From Lentisphaerota bacterium (GTDB lineage Bacteria; Verrucomicrobiota; Lentisphaeria; Victivallales; Victivallaceae), in assembly GCA_015061725.1 (NCBI GenBank), contig SUVX01000014.1, positions 1-61,001 on the forward strand: DNA of 61,001 bases, written 5' to 3'. Both the position numbers and the translations under genes were made by a program. The notes under the pieces are model-generated. The model had not been told where the DNA came from, made no database searches, and was given only the letters and a program-made list of their open reading frames with translations. Shown piece after piece: positions 17,832-27,117 of the stretch (positions are counted from its first letter, which is position 1; every line of letters starts with the position of its first letter).

Positions 17832-19007
17832 ATGCCGCGTCCGCAGCCTGAAATTACAACCGCCGACCGCCTCCGGGCAGCAGGCGGTTTTTTTGCCAAT
17901 CTGGATTACATTCAGCTCTTTGCCGTTTTGGGACTGTTGGGAATCGGACTGATTTTTATTTACTCCACCGGTTCCGCTTACGGCATACGCGGAACTTTTG
18001 CTTTTTACCGTCAGCTGCAATGGATCGGGCTCGGCGGACTTTTGTGGCTTGCCGGTACACTCATCAATTACCGCAGTGTTGATTTCCGTCTGCTGACGAT
18101 CCCGGCATATCTTGCGGTTATTGTTCTCTTGATTTTAACGCTCAAATTCGGAACGCGTGTTTACGGTGCGACAAGGTGGATTGCCATAGGCTCTATCCGC
18201 ATACAACCGTCGGAGTTTGCAAAACTTGCCATGGTTCTGCTGTTGTCTGTGGTGTTTTCTGTGCCGCGTTTTGATGTCAACAGGTGGAAAGGGATTTTTA
18301 TCAGTCTGCTGATTTTTATTCCGCCCTTTTTTCTGGTAGCCAAAGAGCCTGATCTGGGCAGTTCTGTTGTGATGATTCCTGCGTATCTGGGAATTGTTTT
18401 CTGTGCCGGTTTGAAGTGGCGTTATATTTTAGTTTCAAGTATTCTGGTTCTTGTGATCGGCAGCGCTGCTGTTCTCAATGAAACCATGCAGATACATCCT
18501 TTTCTGCGGGCGTATCAGCGGGACAGAATCAAGGTGTTTCTCAATCCTGAGAGCGACCGTCTGCACCGCGGATATAATGCGTATCAGGCGCGCCTTGCCG
18601 TCGGTTCCGGCGGTGTTCTGGGCAAAGGTATCGGCAAGGGAGAACAGAACAATCTGGGATTTCTGCCCCATACCGTAGCCAATAACGACTTTATCTTTTC
18701 TGTTATTGCAGAAGAAACAGGCTTTGCCGGAGCTTTTGTATTGATCGTTCTTTACGGATTTTTGCTTTACTCCATCTGGAGGACGGCATTTTATGCCGCA
18801 GAACCTTTGGGAAGATACATTGCTGTCGGAATCGGTTGTGTAATGATTTATCACATATTTGTCAATATCGGCATGACTATCGGCGTAGCTCCCGTGACCG
18901 GCGTACCATTGCCTTTTGTAAGTTACGGCGGCTCATTCATGCTGACAGTTATGGCAGCTTGCGGTGTCCTGCAGTCCATCTACCGCCACAGACGCATTGA
19001 ATTGTAA
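17832..19007 (+). CDS. rodA: RodA-type SEDS peptidoglycan glycosyltransferase
   Basis: A 391-aa polytopic SEDS protein (about 10 membrane helices) that polymerises lipid II for side-wall growth with a partner class B PBP. GATRWIAIGSIRIQPSEFAK near 111-130, the AKEPDLGS loop with the catalytic-site Asp near 172, and TGVPLPFVSYGGS near 356 are conserved. RDRIKVFLNPESD and SGGVLGKGIGKG favour RodA over FtsW. It lies 5 nt after purA with no other morphogenes nearby. An interspersed repeat follows. Confidence 0.9.
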   Translation: MPRPQPEITTADRLRAAGGFFANLDYIQLFAVLGLLGIGLIFIYSTGSAYGIRGTFAFYRQLQWIGLGGLLWLAGTLINYRSVDFRLLTIPAYLAVIVLLILTLKFGTRVYGATRWIAIGSIRIQPSEFAKLAMVLLLSVVFSVPRFDVNRWKGIFISLLIFIPPFFLVAKEPDLGSSVVMIPAYLGIVFCAGLKWRYILVSSILVLVIGSAAVLNETMQIHPFLRAYQRDRIKVFLNPESDRLHRGYNAYQARLAVGSGGVLGKGIGKGEQNNLGFLPHTVANNDFIFSVIAEETGFAGAFVLIVLYGFLLYSIWRTAFYAAEPLGRYIAVGIGCVMIYHIFVNIGMTIGVAPVTGVPLPFVSYGGSFMLTVMAACGVLQSIYRHRRIEL

Positions 19008-19080
19008 AAAAGGCTTTTGCGAACTTAAAAAAAAGTAGTTTTTAATGGACCTCATGGACCTTATGGACTTCTGTGGACGA

Positions 19081-19283
19081 CGTTGCACTGAAGTGGGCAA
19101 ATGTGTTCAGGATAACAGATTGTTCAAAAAAGTTCGTCTTCTCTAATCTCAAAAATATCCCGCTTTTTTTGAAAAGTGGATCCGCCTTCGCACAAGGCTG
19201 CGGCGGACAAGGGGGGAGAAAATATACCGGAGCCGACGTTTCGGCTTTTTCCCGTGAAAAAAAGTTTTTCGCCTCCCCCTGAT
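19081..19283. repeat. Interspersed repeat, copy 1
   Basis: About 200 nt between convergent rodA and smpB, closely related to 52650-52842. Shared blocks in order: GATAAC-GATTGTTCAAAAAA, a GAAAAG-CCGCCTTCGCACAAGGCT hairpin segment, ACAAGGGGGG, ATATACCGGAGCCGACGT, then TCGGCTTTT and GTGAAAAAAAGTTTTTC. The left end (GTTGCACTGAAGTGGGC) resembles the 44-bp unit at 52559-52640. Just before it, three 9-bp units of the ATGGACCTC type occur at 19044-19070. No ORF is conserved between copies, so a non-coding element is likely. Confidence 0.85.
19231..19250 (+). terminator. Terminator-like hairpin within interspersed repeat copy 1
   Basis: AGCCGA / TCGGCT stem with a 4-nt loop, followed by TTTT. The same structure is at 52786-52804 in copy 2. 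It could terminate rodA transcription, about 225 nt after the stop codon. Confidence 0.5.
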
Positions 19284-19289
19284 TCCCAA

Positions 19290-19757
19290 TTATCCGCGCT
19301 TGCCGAGGTTGCGGCGCATATCCATATCGGCTTCGCGTTTGCGGAGCGTTTCGCGCTGATCGGCGTGGGTTTTGCCCTGACAGTAGGCGATTTCCAGTTT
19401 TATCAATCCGGTTTTTAAGTACATTTTCAGAGGAATCAGTGTTCCGCCTTTGGTCGAAAGCTGCTGGTGGAGTTTTCTGATTTCTCTTTTGTGCAGCAAA
19501 AGACGGCGGGCGCGTTTGACCTCGTGATTGAAACGGTTGCCGAAACCGTAAACGGATATATGCACATTGTAAAGAAATGCCTGTCCGTTTTCAATCTTGA
19601 CATAACCTTCGCCCAGCTGGACTGCCCGGTCGCGGCAGCTTTTGACTTCGGTACCGGTCAACTGGATGCCTGCCTCAAACTTTTCAACGATCGTATAATC
19701 GTGAAAAGCCTTTCTGTTGTTGGCAAGTATCGGGTCGTTGGGTGTTGCTCTTGGCAT
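19290..19757 (-). CDS. smpB: SsrA-binding protein SmpB
   Basis: A 155-aa tmRNA partner for trans-translation. ANNRKAFHDYTIVEKFEAGI near residues 12-31, LTGTEVKSCRDRAVQLGEGY near 33-52, and the C-terminal basic tail (GKTHADQRETLRKREADMD) are typical. It follows dnaJ by 3 nt in a grpE-dnaJ-smpB unit, linking protein folding stress with ribosome rescue. tmRNA itself is not in this window. Confidence 0.97.
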   Translation of the reverse strand: MPRATPNDPILANNRKAFHDYTIVEKFEAGIQLTGTEVKSCRDRAVQLGEGYVKIENGQAFLYNVHISVYGFGNRFNHEVKRARRLLLHKREIRKLHQQLSTKGGTLIPLKMYLKTGLIKLEIAYCQGKTHADQRETLRKREADMDMRRNLGKRG

Positions 19758-19760
19758 AGA

Positions 19761-20912
19761 TTATTCTCCATCTCCGCGGAGGAATTGTTTGGCATCTTTG
19801 GTGAAGTTTTCAGCTTTGGGCGTATTTGAAGCAACAAGAGACGCATTGAATTTATCAAGCAGTTCCTGCTGTTCTTTGCTCAATTTTACCGGCACTTCAA
19901 CCATGAGACGGACGTGGAGATCTCCGCGGTTGCCGCGTCTGAGGTTGGGACTGCCTTTTCCTTTGATCCGCATGACGCTGCCGCTTTGAGTTCCCGCCGG
20001 AACGCGCATTTTTGTTTTTCCGACGATGGTGGGAACGTCAATGATGCCGCCGTTGGCAAGAACGGAAAACGGCACCGGCACTTCACAGATAAGATCATCG
20101 CCCTTGCGGGAGAAAATTCTGTTGGGACGGACTCTGAAAAAGACATACAAATCGCCGCTCTGACCGCCGCGCAGACCTGCGCTGCCGCGTCCCTGAACGC
20201 GGAGCTGATTGCCCGTATCCACGCCGGGGGGGATTCTGATGGAAAAGGAATCGCTGACCTGAACGCGTCCGTGACCGGAACATTTGCGGCAGGGGGATTC
20301 GATGATCTGTCCGGTGCCGCGACAGGCGTTGCAGGCCTGACGGACGCTGAAAAATCCCTGAGAAATGGTCTGGGAGCCTGTGCCGCCGCAGCGGGGACAG
20401 GTTTTCTTGCCGGTGCCGGGTTCGCAGCCGGAGCCGTGACAGGAATCGCAGGATTTAAGCCGGGGAATGGTGATTTGCTTATCTGCACCGTACATGGCTT
20501 CTTCAAAGTCGATTTCCATATCATATCTCAAGTCGTCACCGGGTTCGGGGGCGTTGGGATTGCTCTGTCTGCCGCCGCCGAAAAGATCCTCAAAAGAGAA
20601 ACCGCCGCCGCCGAAACCGCCGCCGAAAAACTGACTGAAAATGTCCTGGGCGCGGCGGGAGTCGTAAGCACCGCCGCCGTGTCCGGCATTGGTGTAGGCA
20701 TCGTGACCGAACTGGTCATAACGGCTGCGTTCCTCGGGGTTGCTGAGGACTTCGTAAGCCTGTGAGATTTCTTTGAATTTTTCTTCAGCCGCCTTGTCGC
20801 CGGGATTTTTGTCCGGATGGTATTTGACGGCAAGTTTGCGGTAAGCTTTTTTGATTTCGTCCTGGCTGGCTCCGCGTTCCACGCCAAGAATCTGATAGTA
20901 GTCAGCAGCCAT
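19761..20912 (-). CDS. dnaJ: Chaperone protein DnaJ
   Basis: A 383-aa type I DnaJ: J domain with HPD in [10 protein letters not shown] near residue 33, a Gly/Phe-rich linker, and a zinc-binding domain with four CxxCxGxG repeats ([32 protein letters not shown]). C-terminal substrate-binding domains follow. It stimulates DnaK ATPase and delivers clients. It starts 7 nt after grpE and is followed closely by smpB. dnaK is not in the window. Confidence 0.97.
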   Translation of the reverse strand: MAADYYQILGVERGASQDEIKKAYRKLAVKYHPDKNPGDKAAEEKFKEISQAYEVLSNPEERSRYDQFGHDAYTNAGHGGGAYDSRRAQDIFSQFFGGGFGGGGFSFEDLFGGGRQSNPNAPEPGDDLRYDMEIDFEEAMYGADKQITIPRLKSCDSCHGSGCEPGTGKKTCPRCGGTGSQTISQGFFSVRQACNACRGTGQIIESPCRKCSGHGRVQVSDSFSIRIPPGVDTGNQLRVQGRGSAGLRGGQSGDLYVFFRVRPNRIFSRKGDDLICEVPVPFSVLANGGIIDVPTIVGKTKMRVPAGTQSGSVMRIKGKGSPNLRRGNRGDLHVRLMVEVPVKLSKEQQELLDKFNASLVASNTPKAENFTKDAKQFLRGDGE

Positions 20913-20919
20913 TATTTAC

Positions 20920-21573
20920 TTACTCCGCATTATTTTCATTGTTTTCGCTGTTTTCTTCAGGTTTTTCTTCCTGAGTCTGAACTCCTGCTGAAACAACGAC
21001 CCGGGCAGGGCGCAGAAGTTTTTCTCCGCGTTTGAATCCGCAGTTCCATTCGCGGATGATATCGCCTTCGGGAACGGTTTCAGACGGTTCATTGGCAACT
21101 GCTTCGTGCAGGTTGGGATCAAATTTTTTGCCGACGGATTCCAGTTTGGAGACACCCAGTTCGTCAAAGGCTTTGAAAAACTCTCCCATAATCATCTTAA
21201 GACCCATGCGGATCGACTCAAGATTGTCGGACTGCTCCGCCGCCATGCCCGCCATTGAAAGATAATCATAGACAGAGAGGAACGGTGTCAGGGTGTCCGC
21301 CACGGTGTAACTTCTTGCGTCTGCGATATCTTTGACCACGCGTTTGCGGTAGTTCTGATATTCAGCCTGAAGATACAGATATTTATCCTGCCACTCTTTG
21401 AGTTCGCGCTGAAGTTTTTCTTCAACGGATTCTTCGGGGGCTTTTTCTTCTGTTTCAGCAGCAGCTGCGTCTGCGGAAGATTCCGGAGCTGCTTCTTTTT
21501 CAGTGTCAACGGCCGTGTTTTCTGCTTCCGGCTGTTCGTTGCCGGAAACTTTTTCTTTATTTTCTTCGCTCAT
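20920..21573 (-). CDS. grpE: Nucleotide exchange factor GrpE
   Basis: A 217-aa DnaK nucleotide exchange factor. The first ~55 residues are an acidic, Ala/Glu-rich disordered extension, then a long helix (EKLQRELKEWQDKYLYLQAE), the AEYQNYRKRV motif, and the beta domain with PNLHEAVANEPSETVPEG and GFKRGEKLLRPARVVVS. A clear promoter lies at 21615-21643. No CIRCE element is seen, so HrcA control is not supported here. Confidence 0.96.
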   Translation of the reverse strand: MSEENKEKVSGNEQPEAENTAVDTEKEAAPESSADAAAAETEEKAPEESVEEKLQRELKEWQDKYLYLQAEYQNYRKRVVKDIADARSYTVADTLTPFLSVYDYLSMAGMAAEQSDNLESIRMGLKMIMGEFFKAFDELGVSKLESVGKKFDPNLHEAVANEPSETVPEGDIIREWNCGFKRGEKLLRPARVVVSAGVQTQEEKPEENSENNENNAE

Positions 21574-21614
21574 ATTTTCTCATTCTCCATATTTAAGCAT
21601 TTTCATAGAATATT

Positions 21615-21643
21615 AATATATCGCATGGATGATGATAATTCAA
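21615..21643 (-). promoter_or_regulatory. Promoter of grpE-dnaJ-smpB
   Basis: Minus-strand TTGAAT (21643-21638) and TATATT (21620-21615), 17-nt spacer. The divergent rdgC-like promoter begins 12 nt away, giving back-to-back promoters. Confidence 0.65.
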
Positions 21644-21654
21644 CTCATTTTCAT

Positions 21655-21683
21655 TTGAAAAGAGAGGTTATCCGGGGTATATT
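21655..21683 (+). promoter_or_regulatory. Promoter of the rdgC-like/trmB/tyrS/U32 run
   Basis: TTGAAA (21655-21660) and TATATT (21678-21683) with a 17-nt spacer, about 95 nt before the first start codon. Confidence 0.65.
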
Positions 21684-21777
21684 ATGACGTATTATTGTAT
21701 TGGAGTGTCTTATTTTGCGGAAAATTGAATTTTTCCGGATTTGACCGCTTGGAAAATTTATTTAACAGGAGTATATC

Positions 21778-22869
21778 ATGCCGTTTGATCGCGGATCTTT
21801 TGCTTTTACGATGTTTGAACTTCCGGATAAACTTCCGGAAAATATCATTGAACTTTTTGCCGCCCACCATGCGGGAACGCTTGACTCCGTGACCGGAGAT
21901 CCCCAGATCGGCTGGGTGACGGGACACGGACTGCTTGACACCAATATTGATTTGGGCAATTCACAGCTGGGCGGATGCTATTATCTGACTTTGCGTCAGG
22001 CTGTCCGCAAGATTCCGTCCTCTCTGCTTGCTGCACTTTGCCGCCGTGAAGAACAGGCGGTCATGCGTGCTGAAAACAAACAGTATCTTTCCGGAAAACA
22101 GAAGCGTGAAATCAAAGAAGATATGATTGAAATGCATCTTAACAAGATGCCGCCCTCTCTTTCGGGAATCACCGTTGTCATTGAACCCAATTCCGGACTG
22201 CTTTATGTCGGTGCCACCAGCAACACTCAGATCGATCTTTTTGTTGAAAACTTCGTTCAGGTGACGGATATGGAACCGATTCAGCTGACACCTGAACTGA
22301 TTCTGGAACGTGAATTTAAAACCACAAGTGCCGAGTTTCCGCAGCTTTCCATTGACGGCAGAAACAACGGAGAAATTTCCATCGGTCGGGATTTTCTCAT
22401 GTATCTCTGGTATTTCGGAGAAACCGTCGGCAAACTTCAGGACCCTGATTACGGCGAATTTGACCTGATGATCGAAGGTCCTCTGGTCTTTGCCGGTGAT
22501 GACGATGACCGCGGTTCCGCTGAAACCTCCGTCAAAAAAGGCGGAAGTCCTCTCCGCAGTGCGGAGGCAAAAGCCGCTATCAATGTCGGCAAGAAACTTA
22601 AAAAAGCCAAGTTGACCATCACCCGTCTCAATCAGATTTGGACCGGAACTTTTGATGCCGATAAATTTGTTTTCTCCGGCTTCAAACTGCCCGAAGGCGA
22701 AGAGATGAACGACGATGAAATTTTTGCCGAACGCATTGAAAACCTCGGCGTTTTCAGGACGGCTCTGATCGGTTACTTCAAAGCATTTGCCCGGGCAATG
22801 CTCGGAGATGAATTTGAAAAAACTCAGGCTGCCATCCGCGAATGGGCGGCAAGCCGCGACGGGATTTGA
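21778..22869 (+). CDS. Putative RdgC-like recombination-associated protein
   Basis: A 363-aa soluble protein. AACAGGAG precedes the ATG. The order of segments (PENIIELFAAHHAG, DSVTGDPQIGWVTGHGLLD near 36-54, YYLTLRQAVRKIPSSLL near 69-85, KQKREIKEDMIEMHLNKMPP, then GLLYVGATSNTQIDLFVENF near 141-160) resembles the RdgC family, in which conserved strands are followed by KRxIKE and a SxxQIDLF-like segment. RdgC binds duplex DNA as a ring and modulates RecA. A GDDDDRGS insert near 240 is not typical. The assignment is from memory of family pattern and is moderate; otherwise it is a conserved PVC protein of unknown function. Confidence 0.5.
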   Translation: MPFDRGSFAFTMFELPDKLPENIIELFAAHHAGTLDSVTGDPQIGWVTGHGLLDTNIDLGNSQLGGCYYLTLRQAVRKIPSSLLAALCRREEQAVMRAENKQYLSGKQKREIKEDMIEMHLNKMPPSLSGITVVIEPNSGLLYVGATSNTQIDLFVENFVQVTDMEPIQLTPELILEREFKTTSAEFPQLSIDGRNNGEISIGRDFLMYLWYFGETVGKLQDPDYGEFDLMIEGPLVFAGDDDDRGSAETSVKKGGSPLRSAEAKAAINVGKKLKKAKLTITRLNQIWTGTFDADKFVFSGFKLPEGEEMNDDEIFAERIENLGVFRTALIGYFKAFARAMLGDEFEKTQAAIREWAASRDGI

Positions 22870-22873
22870 TATT

Positions 22874-23488
22874 ATGCCGCACGAAGAAGATAAAAGCATA
22901 CGTTTTCTGACGGAGTTCTACGGAATCCTTGATGTTCCGCAGGATAAAACCGTTGAGTTGGATTTGGGCTGCGGTGCCGGCAGTTACACCATTGCCATGG
23001 CAAAGCGTTTCCCGGAGCGTCATGTTTACGCCGCTGATGTCATGCTCGGACGTCTGCGTAAAGTTGTAAAACGCAGTGCCCGTGCAGGTGCCGACAACGT
23101 TGAAGTTCTGCGGGTTGAGGCGCGTTATCTGCTGGGCAGGCTGCTGCCGGATCGTTCTCTTGACCGTATCCATCTGCTCTGTCCCGATCCCTGGCCCAAG
23201 GGCAGACACAAAGGTCACCGTCTGCTTGCCAGTGATTTTACGACCCAGATCCACCGGGTGTTGAAAGATGACGGGATCTTTCACTTTTCCAGTGATGATG
23301 AATATTACCGCGACGCTGTCGGACGTGTTCTGATGGATTCCGGACTTTTTGCGCCCTGCGATGAAGCGATTGCCGATTTGCAGGGTATCGCCAGTGATTT
23401 TGAACTGCGCTGGCTTGAAGAAGGTAAAACTGTTCCGCACCGGGCATGGAAAAAACTTCCTCTGCCGCCGCCGGGTATCGGACACTAA
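22874..23488 (+). CDS. trmB: tRNA (guanine-N7-)-methyltransferase TrmB
   Basis: A 204-aa SAM-dependent methyltransferase forming m7G46 in tRNA. The start at ATG 22874 (MPHEEDKSIRFL) lies 4 nt after the upstream stop; the longer ORF from 22787 would overlap it by 80 nt. VELDLGCGAGSYTIAMA near residues 27-43 is the SAM motif. HLLCPDPWPKGRHKGHRL near 100 is the TrmB signature, and the conserved C-terminal TxYE-like motif is degenerate here. It sits with other tRNA and rRNA genes. Confidence 0.92.
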   Translation: MPHEEDKSIRFLTEFYGILDVPQDKTVELDLGCGAGSYTIAMAKRFPERHVYAADVMLGRLRKVVKRSARAGADNVEVLRVEARYLLGRLLPDRSLDRIHLLCPDPWPKGRHKGHRLLASDFTTQIHRVLKDDGIFHFSSDDEYYRDAVGRVLMDSGLFAPCDEAIADLQGIASDFELRWLEEGKTVPHRAWKKLPLPPPGIGH

Positions 23489-23527
23489 AAGATTTTGAAT
23501 ATCAATTTTTTTCAGGAGAATCATAAA

Positions 23528-24808
23528 ATGACTATTTACGAAGAACTCAAACGGCGCGGGTTTATCTATCAGGAAACCGACAGTGCCGCAATCGAAAAGA
23601 AACTGACCACCGAACAGGTGACTTTTTACTGCGGATTTGACCCCACCGGTTCCAGTCTGCACGTCGGACACCTGCTGCCGGTGATGGCAATGCGTCTGCT
23701 CCAGAAAGCCGGACATATTCCGATTGCTCTGGTCGGCGGTGCCACGGGTATGATCGGTGACCCCTCCGGACGCTCCTCCGCCCGTGTGATGATGACACTT
23801 GAAGAGATTGCCGCCAATGCTGAAAGTCTCAAAAAACAGCTTGCCTACTTCATCACCCTTGAAAACGGCAAAGCGCATTTTGTCAACAATGCCGACTGGC
23901 TGACCAAGATGAGCATGATTGAATTCCTGCGTGATGTGGGCAGCCGCTTTTCGGTCAACCGCATGCTGGCGCAGAAATCCGTTGAAAGCCGTCTTGAAAA
24001 CGGATTGTCCTATCTTGAATTTTCATATTCTCTGCTTCAGGCATACGATTTCTACCACCTGAATAAAACTTTGAACTGCACCCTTGAAATCGGCGGACAG
24101 GATCAGTGGGGCAATATGGCGGCGGGAACGGAATTTATCCGCCGTTCCTATCAGGATGAAACAAGAGATGTCCACTTTATGACCATTCCGCTTCTGATGA
24201 ATCCTGCGACCGGACAGAAGTTCGGCAAGTCCGTCGGCGGCGCAAGTGTCTGGTTGGATACCACGCGTACTTCTCCGTTTGAATACTATCAGTTCTGGCG
24301 CAACTGCGATGACTCCATGCTGCCGGATCTTTTGAAACGTTTTGCCATTGAACTGCCCGTTGAAGAGTGTGAAGCTCTTGCTGAATGCGGCAACGTCAAC
24401 CGTGCCAAAGAAATTCTTGCCTGCGAAGCCACGGCTCTGGCGCACGGCGAAAAGACCGCCCGTGAAGTCTTTGCCGCCGCAGGAACCCGTTTCGGTTTTG
24501 CCGACCCTGAGGGAAAAATTCCGACAACCAGCAAAGCGGCGGCTCCCGTGAGTGCTGAAGTGGAACTTCCGGTAACTGAAATCGACGCTGCCGAGTTCGG
24601 TGAAAACGGTATCACCGTTCCCCGTCTGCTGGTGTTGACCGGTATCTGCAAGAGTACCTCTGACGGACGCCGTCTGATTCAGGGCGGTGCGGTTTCCATT
24701 GATGACGTGAAAGTGACCGATCCCAATTATGCTGTGAAGGCAGATCAGCTGCCGCTGACCTTGAAATCCGGTAAAAAGAACTTCCGCCGTCTGGCGGTCA
24801 AAGGATAA
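23528..24808 (+). CDS. tyrS: Tyrosyl-tRNA synthetase
   Basis: A 426-aa class I synthetase. ATG 23528 (MTIYEELKRRGFIYQ) has CAGGAGAA 8 nt upstream; the ORF start at 23495 is rejected. The HIGH-type motif SSLHVGHLLP is near residue 44, GATGMIGDPSGRSS near 76, and KMSKS-type KFGKSVGG near 232. A C-terminal S4-like RNA-binding region (NGITVPRLLVLTGICKSTSD, then RLIQGGAVSIDD) is present. It is 39 nt after trmB. Confidence 0.97.
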   Translation: MTIYEELKRRGFIYQETDSAAIEKKLTTEQVTFYCGFDPTGSSLHVGHLLPVMAMRLLQKAGHIPIALVGGATGMIGDPSGRSSARVMMTLEEIAANAESLKKQLAYFITLENGKAHFVNNADWLTKMSMIEFLRDVGSRFSVNRMLAQKSVESRLENGLSYLEFSYSLLQAYDFYHLNKTLNCTLEIGGQDQWGNMAAGTEFIRRSYQDETRDVHFMTIPLLMNPATGQKFGKSVGGASVWLDTTRTSPFEYYQFWRNCDDSMLPDLLKRFAIELPVEECEALAECGNVNRAKEILACEATALAHGEKTAREVFAAAGTRFGFADPEGKIPTTSKAAAPVSAEVELPVTEIDAAEFGENGITVPRLLVLTGICKSTSDGRRLIQGGAVSIDDVKVTDPNYAVKADQLPLTLKSGKKNFRRLAVKG

Positions 24809-24811
24809 AAA

Positions 24812-27037
24812 ATGAGCAGAGTTCCCGAACTTCTGGCGCCTGCGGGCAGTCCGGCGTGTGCATTGGCGGCATTTGAATCCGGTGCCGATGCCGTCTATGC
24901 GGGACTTGCCAAATTCAACGCAAGAGAGCGCGGAGAAAATTTTGATCCTGAAACCATGATGAAAGTGGTGGACTTTGCCCACCGCAACGGTAAAAAGGTG
25001 TATTTGACGCTCAATACGCTGATAAAAGAACAGGAACTGCCTGAAGTTGTGGAACTGCTTGATACAGTCCGTGCCATCGGTCCTGATGCACTTCTTGTGC
25101 AGGATCTGGGAACATTGAGAATCGTCCGCGAATATTTCCCGTCGCTTGAACTGCATGCTTCAACGCAGATGGGATTCCACAACTCTGCCGGCTTTGCCGT
25201 TGCGGAAAAACTGGGCGTTTCGCGCATTGTGCTTGAACGTCAGGTCACAATGCAGGAATTGGCGGATATCCGCAAACGCACCAATCTTGAAATTGAAGTT
25301 TTCATCCACGGTGCGCTCTGCTGTTCACTTTCGGGGATGTGTCTGTTTTCTTCATGGCTCGGGGCGCACAGCGGCAACCGCGGCAAGTGCAAACAGCCCT
25401 GCCGCCGCCGTTACTTTGCCAAAAACGGCAACGGATTTTTCTTTTCTCCGCAGGATCTCTGCATGGCGGAATATATCCCGCAGCTGAAACAAATCGGGGT
25501 ACAGTCTCTTAAAATCGAGGGACGTCTGCGCCAGCCGGATTATGTGGAGTCCACCGTCAGTGCCTACCGTCTTCTGCTGGATGCACCCGAAAGCGACTTT
25601 GCCGAAGCTCTGGGTGAAGCGCGTGCGCTGCTTGCCCGTACCTGCGGCAGAAAATGGAGTACCGGTTTTGCCACGCATGACTCCATGAAAGAACTGGTCA
25701 AGGCTGATTCCGTCGGTGCTGCGGGTATGCGTATCGGCAGCGTGACGGAACTGCGCGATAACGGATTCGGATTTGTTTCCTCAAAACGTATCGGTGTCGG
25801 AGACCGTCTCCGTATCCAGCCGAGGGGAGGGGAGGATGGTCCGGCATTGACCATTACCAGAATGTTCGTCAATCACGAACTTGCCCGCCGTGCCAAAAGC
25901 GGCGATAATGTTTTTGTCTGCTGTGATAAAGAAGTTCCTGCAGACGGATTGATTTTCAAAATCGGTGAAAGTTTCGCAGACCGCAAACGTCAGCTTGAAC
26001 AGCTCCCTGAACGGAAAAAAGCTCTTGATCTTGAAGTGGAACTTGATGCTGAAAGAATCCGTATAGCAACGCTGAATGCGCCTGTTGAAGATTTTGAAAT
26101 GCCTCTGAATCTTGCTCCTGCTCAGAAACATCCGGTGGATGAGCAGAAAATCAAAGAGGCTTTTACCGAAGCTGATTCAAGTGAATTTGCCCTCGGTTCT
26201 TTTAAATGCACTGTAAAGGGAGAATATTTCTTCCCCGCGACGGAACTCAAAGCCGTCCGGCGTGCTTATTGGGATATGGTGAAAGAGACGCTTTCCCCTG
26301 AACAGGTGATAGACCAGTCTGCCGGTGTCGGCATGATGCGTTTTCTTCAGGATTACCGCAAACTGTCTCCGGCTTATACGCTGCCTGAACGCCTGAAAGA
26401 GACCGTTGCCCTCAAGCCGCACGGAGCGGAACCCGCCAGCCGGACGGCGTTGCGGGCGGATAATGTCTTTACCGTCAACAAAGAGAGTGACGAGGCGATT
26501 CTGCCGGACTTCTGTCCTGAGGGCAAACTTTCATCTCTGCGTAAAGCGATTGCCAATGCTTACAATATGGGAATCCGCCGTTTCCGTGTGACCGCGCTTT
26601 TCGGACTGGAACTTTTGAAAGAATATAAAGATATCTTCATTATTGCTTCAACGCCGCTGCCCGTCTGCAACAGTATGGCGGCAAAGGAACTGGAGCGTTT
26701 CGGTGTCAACCGTGTCATGGCGCATATTGAACTTGAGAAAGAGGCGGTTATCGCTTTAAAAGAACACAGTGTGCTTGAAGTTGAATTGTACCGTCTGGGA
26801 CGTCCGGGACTTTTGACCACGCGTGCGGCTCTGCCGATAGAAGGACCTTTCCGCGACAACCGCGGTAACGGCTTTGAAGTCCGCCGTGATGACCGGACGG
26901 GACTTTCACGGATATATCCGCAGAAAGTTGTTTCCGTCCCCCGTCTTGAGGGCGTGTTTGACTTCTACGATTTGACCAATGCCAACTGGAAAAACAACGA
27001 GACGGCAACGTTCAATTTTGAATTTCCGCTGGTGTGA
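24812..27037 (+). CDS. U32 family protein, RlhA (23S rRNA hydroxylase)-like
   Basis: A 741-aa U32 protein starting 3 nt after tyrS. The N-terminal PELLAPAGSPACALAAFESG, then GADAVYAG, HRNGKKVYLTLNTL and LHASTQMGF are family features. The cysteine set in IHGALCCSLSGMC and GKCKQPCRRRY (residues ~170-200) fits the Fe-S or prephenate-dependent RNA hydroxylases RlhA/TrhP. At 741 aa with a C-terminal extension (~500-741) it matches the longer RlhA type, which hydroxylates C2501 of 23S rRNA in E. coli. Older annotation is collagenase-like peptidase. Context with trmB and tyrS supports an RNA-modification role. Confidence 0.85.
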   Translation: MSRVPELLAPAGSPACALAAFESGADAVYAGLAKFNARERGENFDPETMMKVVDFAHRNGKKVYLTLNTLIKEQELPEVVELLDTVRAIGPDALLVQDLGTLRIVREYFPSLELHASTQMGFHNSAGFAVAEKLGVSRIVLERQVTMQELADIRKRTNLEIEVFIHGALCCSLSGMCLFSSWLGAHSGNRGKCKQPCRRRYFAKNGNGFFFSPQDLCMAEYIPQLKQIGVQSLKIEGRLRQPDYVESTVSAYRLLLDAPESDFAEALGEARALLARTCGRKWSTGFATHDSMKELVKADSVGAAGMRIGSVTELRDNGFGFVSSKRIGVGDRLRIQPRGGEDGPALTITRMFVNHELARRAKSGDNVFVCCDKEVPADGLIFKIGESFADRKRQLEQLPERKKALDLEVELDAERIRIATLNAPVEDFEMPLNLAPAQKHPVDEQKIKEAFTEADSSEFALGSFKCTVKGEYFFPATELKAVRRAYWDMVKETLSPEQVIDQSAGVGMMRFLQDYRKLSPAYTLPERLKETVALKPHGAEPASRTALRADNVFTVNKESDEAILPDFCPEGKLSSLRKAIANAYNMGIRRFRVTALFGLELLKEYKDIFIIASTPLPVCNSMAAKELERFGVNRVMAHIELEKEAVIALKEHSVLEVELYRLGRPGLLTTRAALPIEGPFRDNRGNGFEVRRDDRTGLSRIYPQKVVSVPRLEGVFDFYDLTNANWKNNETATFNFEFPLV

Positions 27038-27073
27038 TGTTTGACCGAAGCCAACGGTTGTTGTGCAGACAAT

Positions 27074-27107
27074 AAAAAAGGGGAGCATTTTTTTCTCCCC
27101 TTTTTTT
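27074..27107. terminator. Bidirectional terminator (U32 gene / DUF4838 gene)
   Basis: A stem AAAAAAGGGGAG / CTCCCCTTTTTT with a 9-nt loop, flanked by A-run and T-run. It lies 36 nt after the U32 stop and 10 nt beyond the convergent DUF4838 stop, so it can serve both strands. Confidence 0.9.
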
Positions 27108-27117
27108 ATATGATCTT

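Noticed and set aside
21574..21777. CIRCE or other heat-shock operator upstream of grpE
   Set aside because: No TTAGCACTC-N9-GAGTGCTAA inverted repeat is present.
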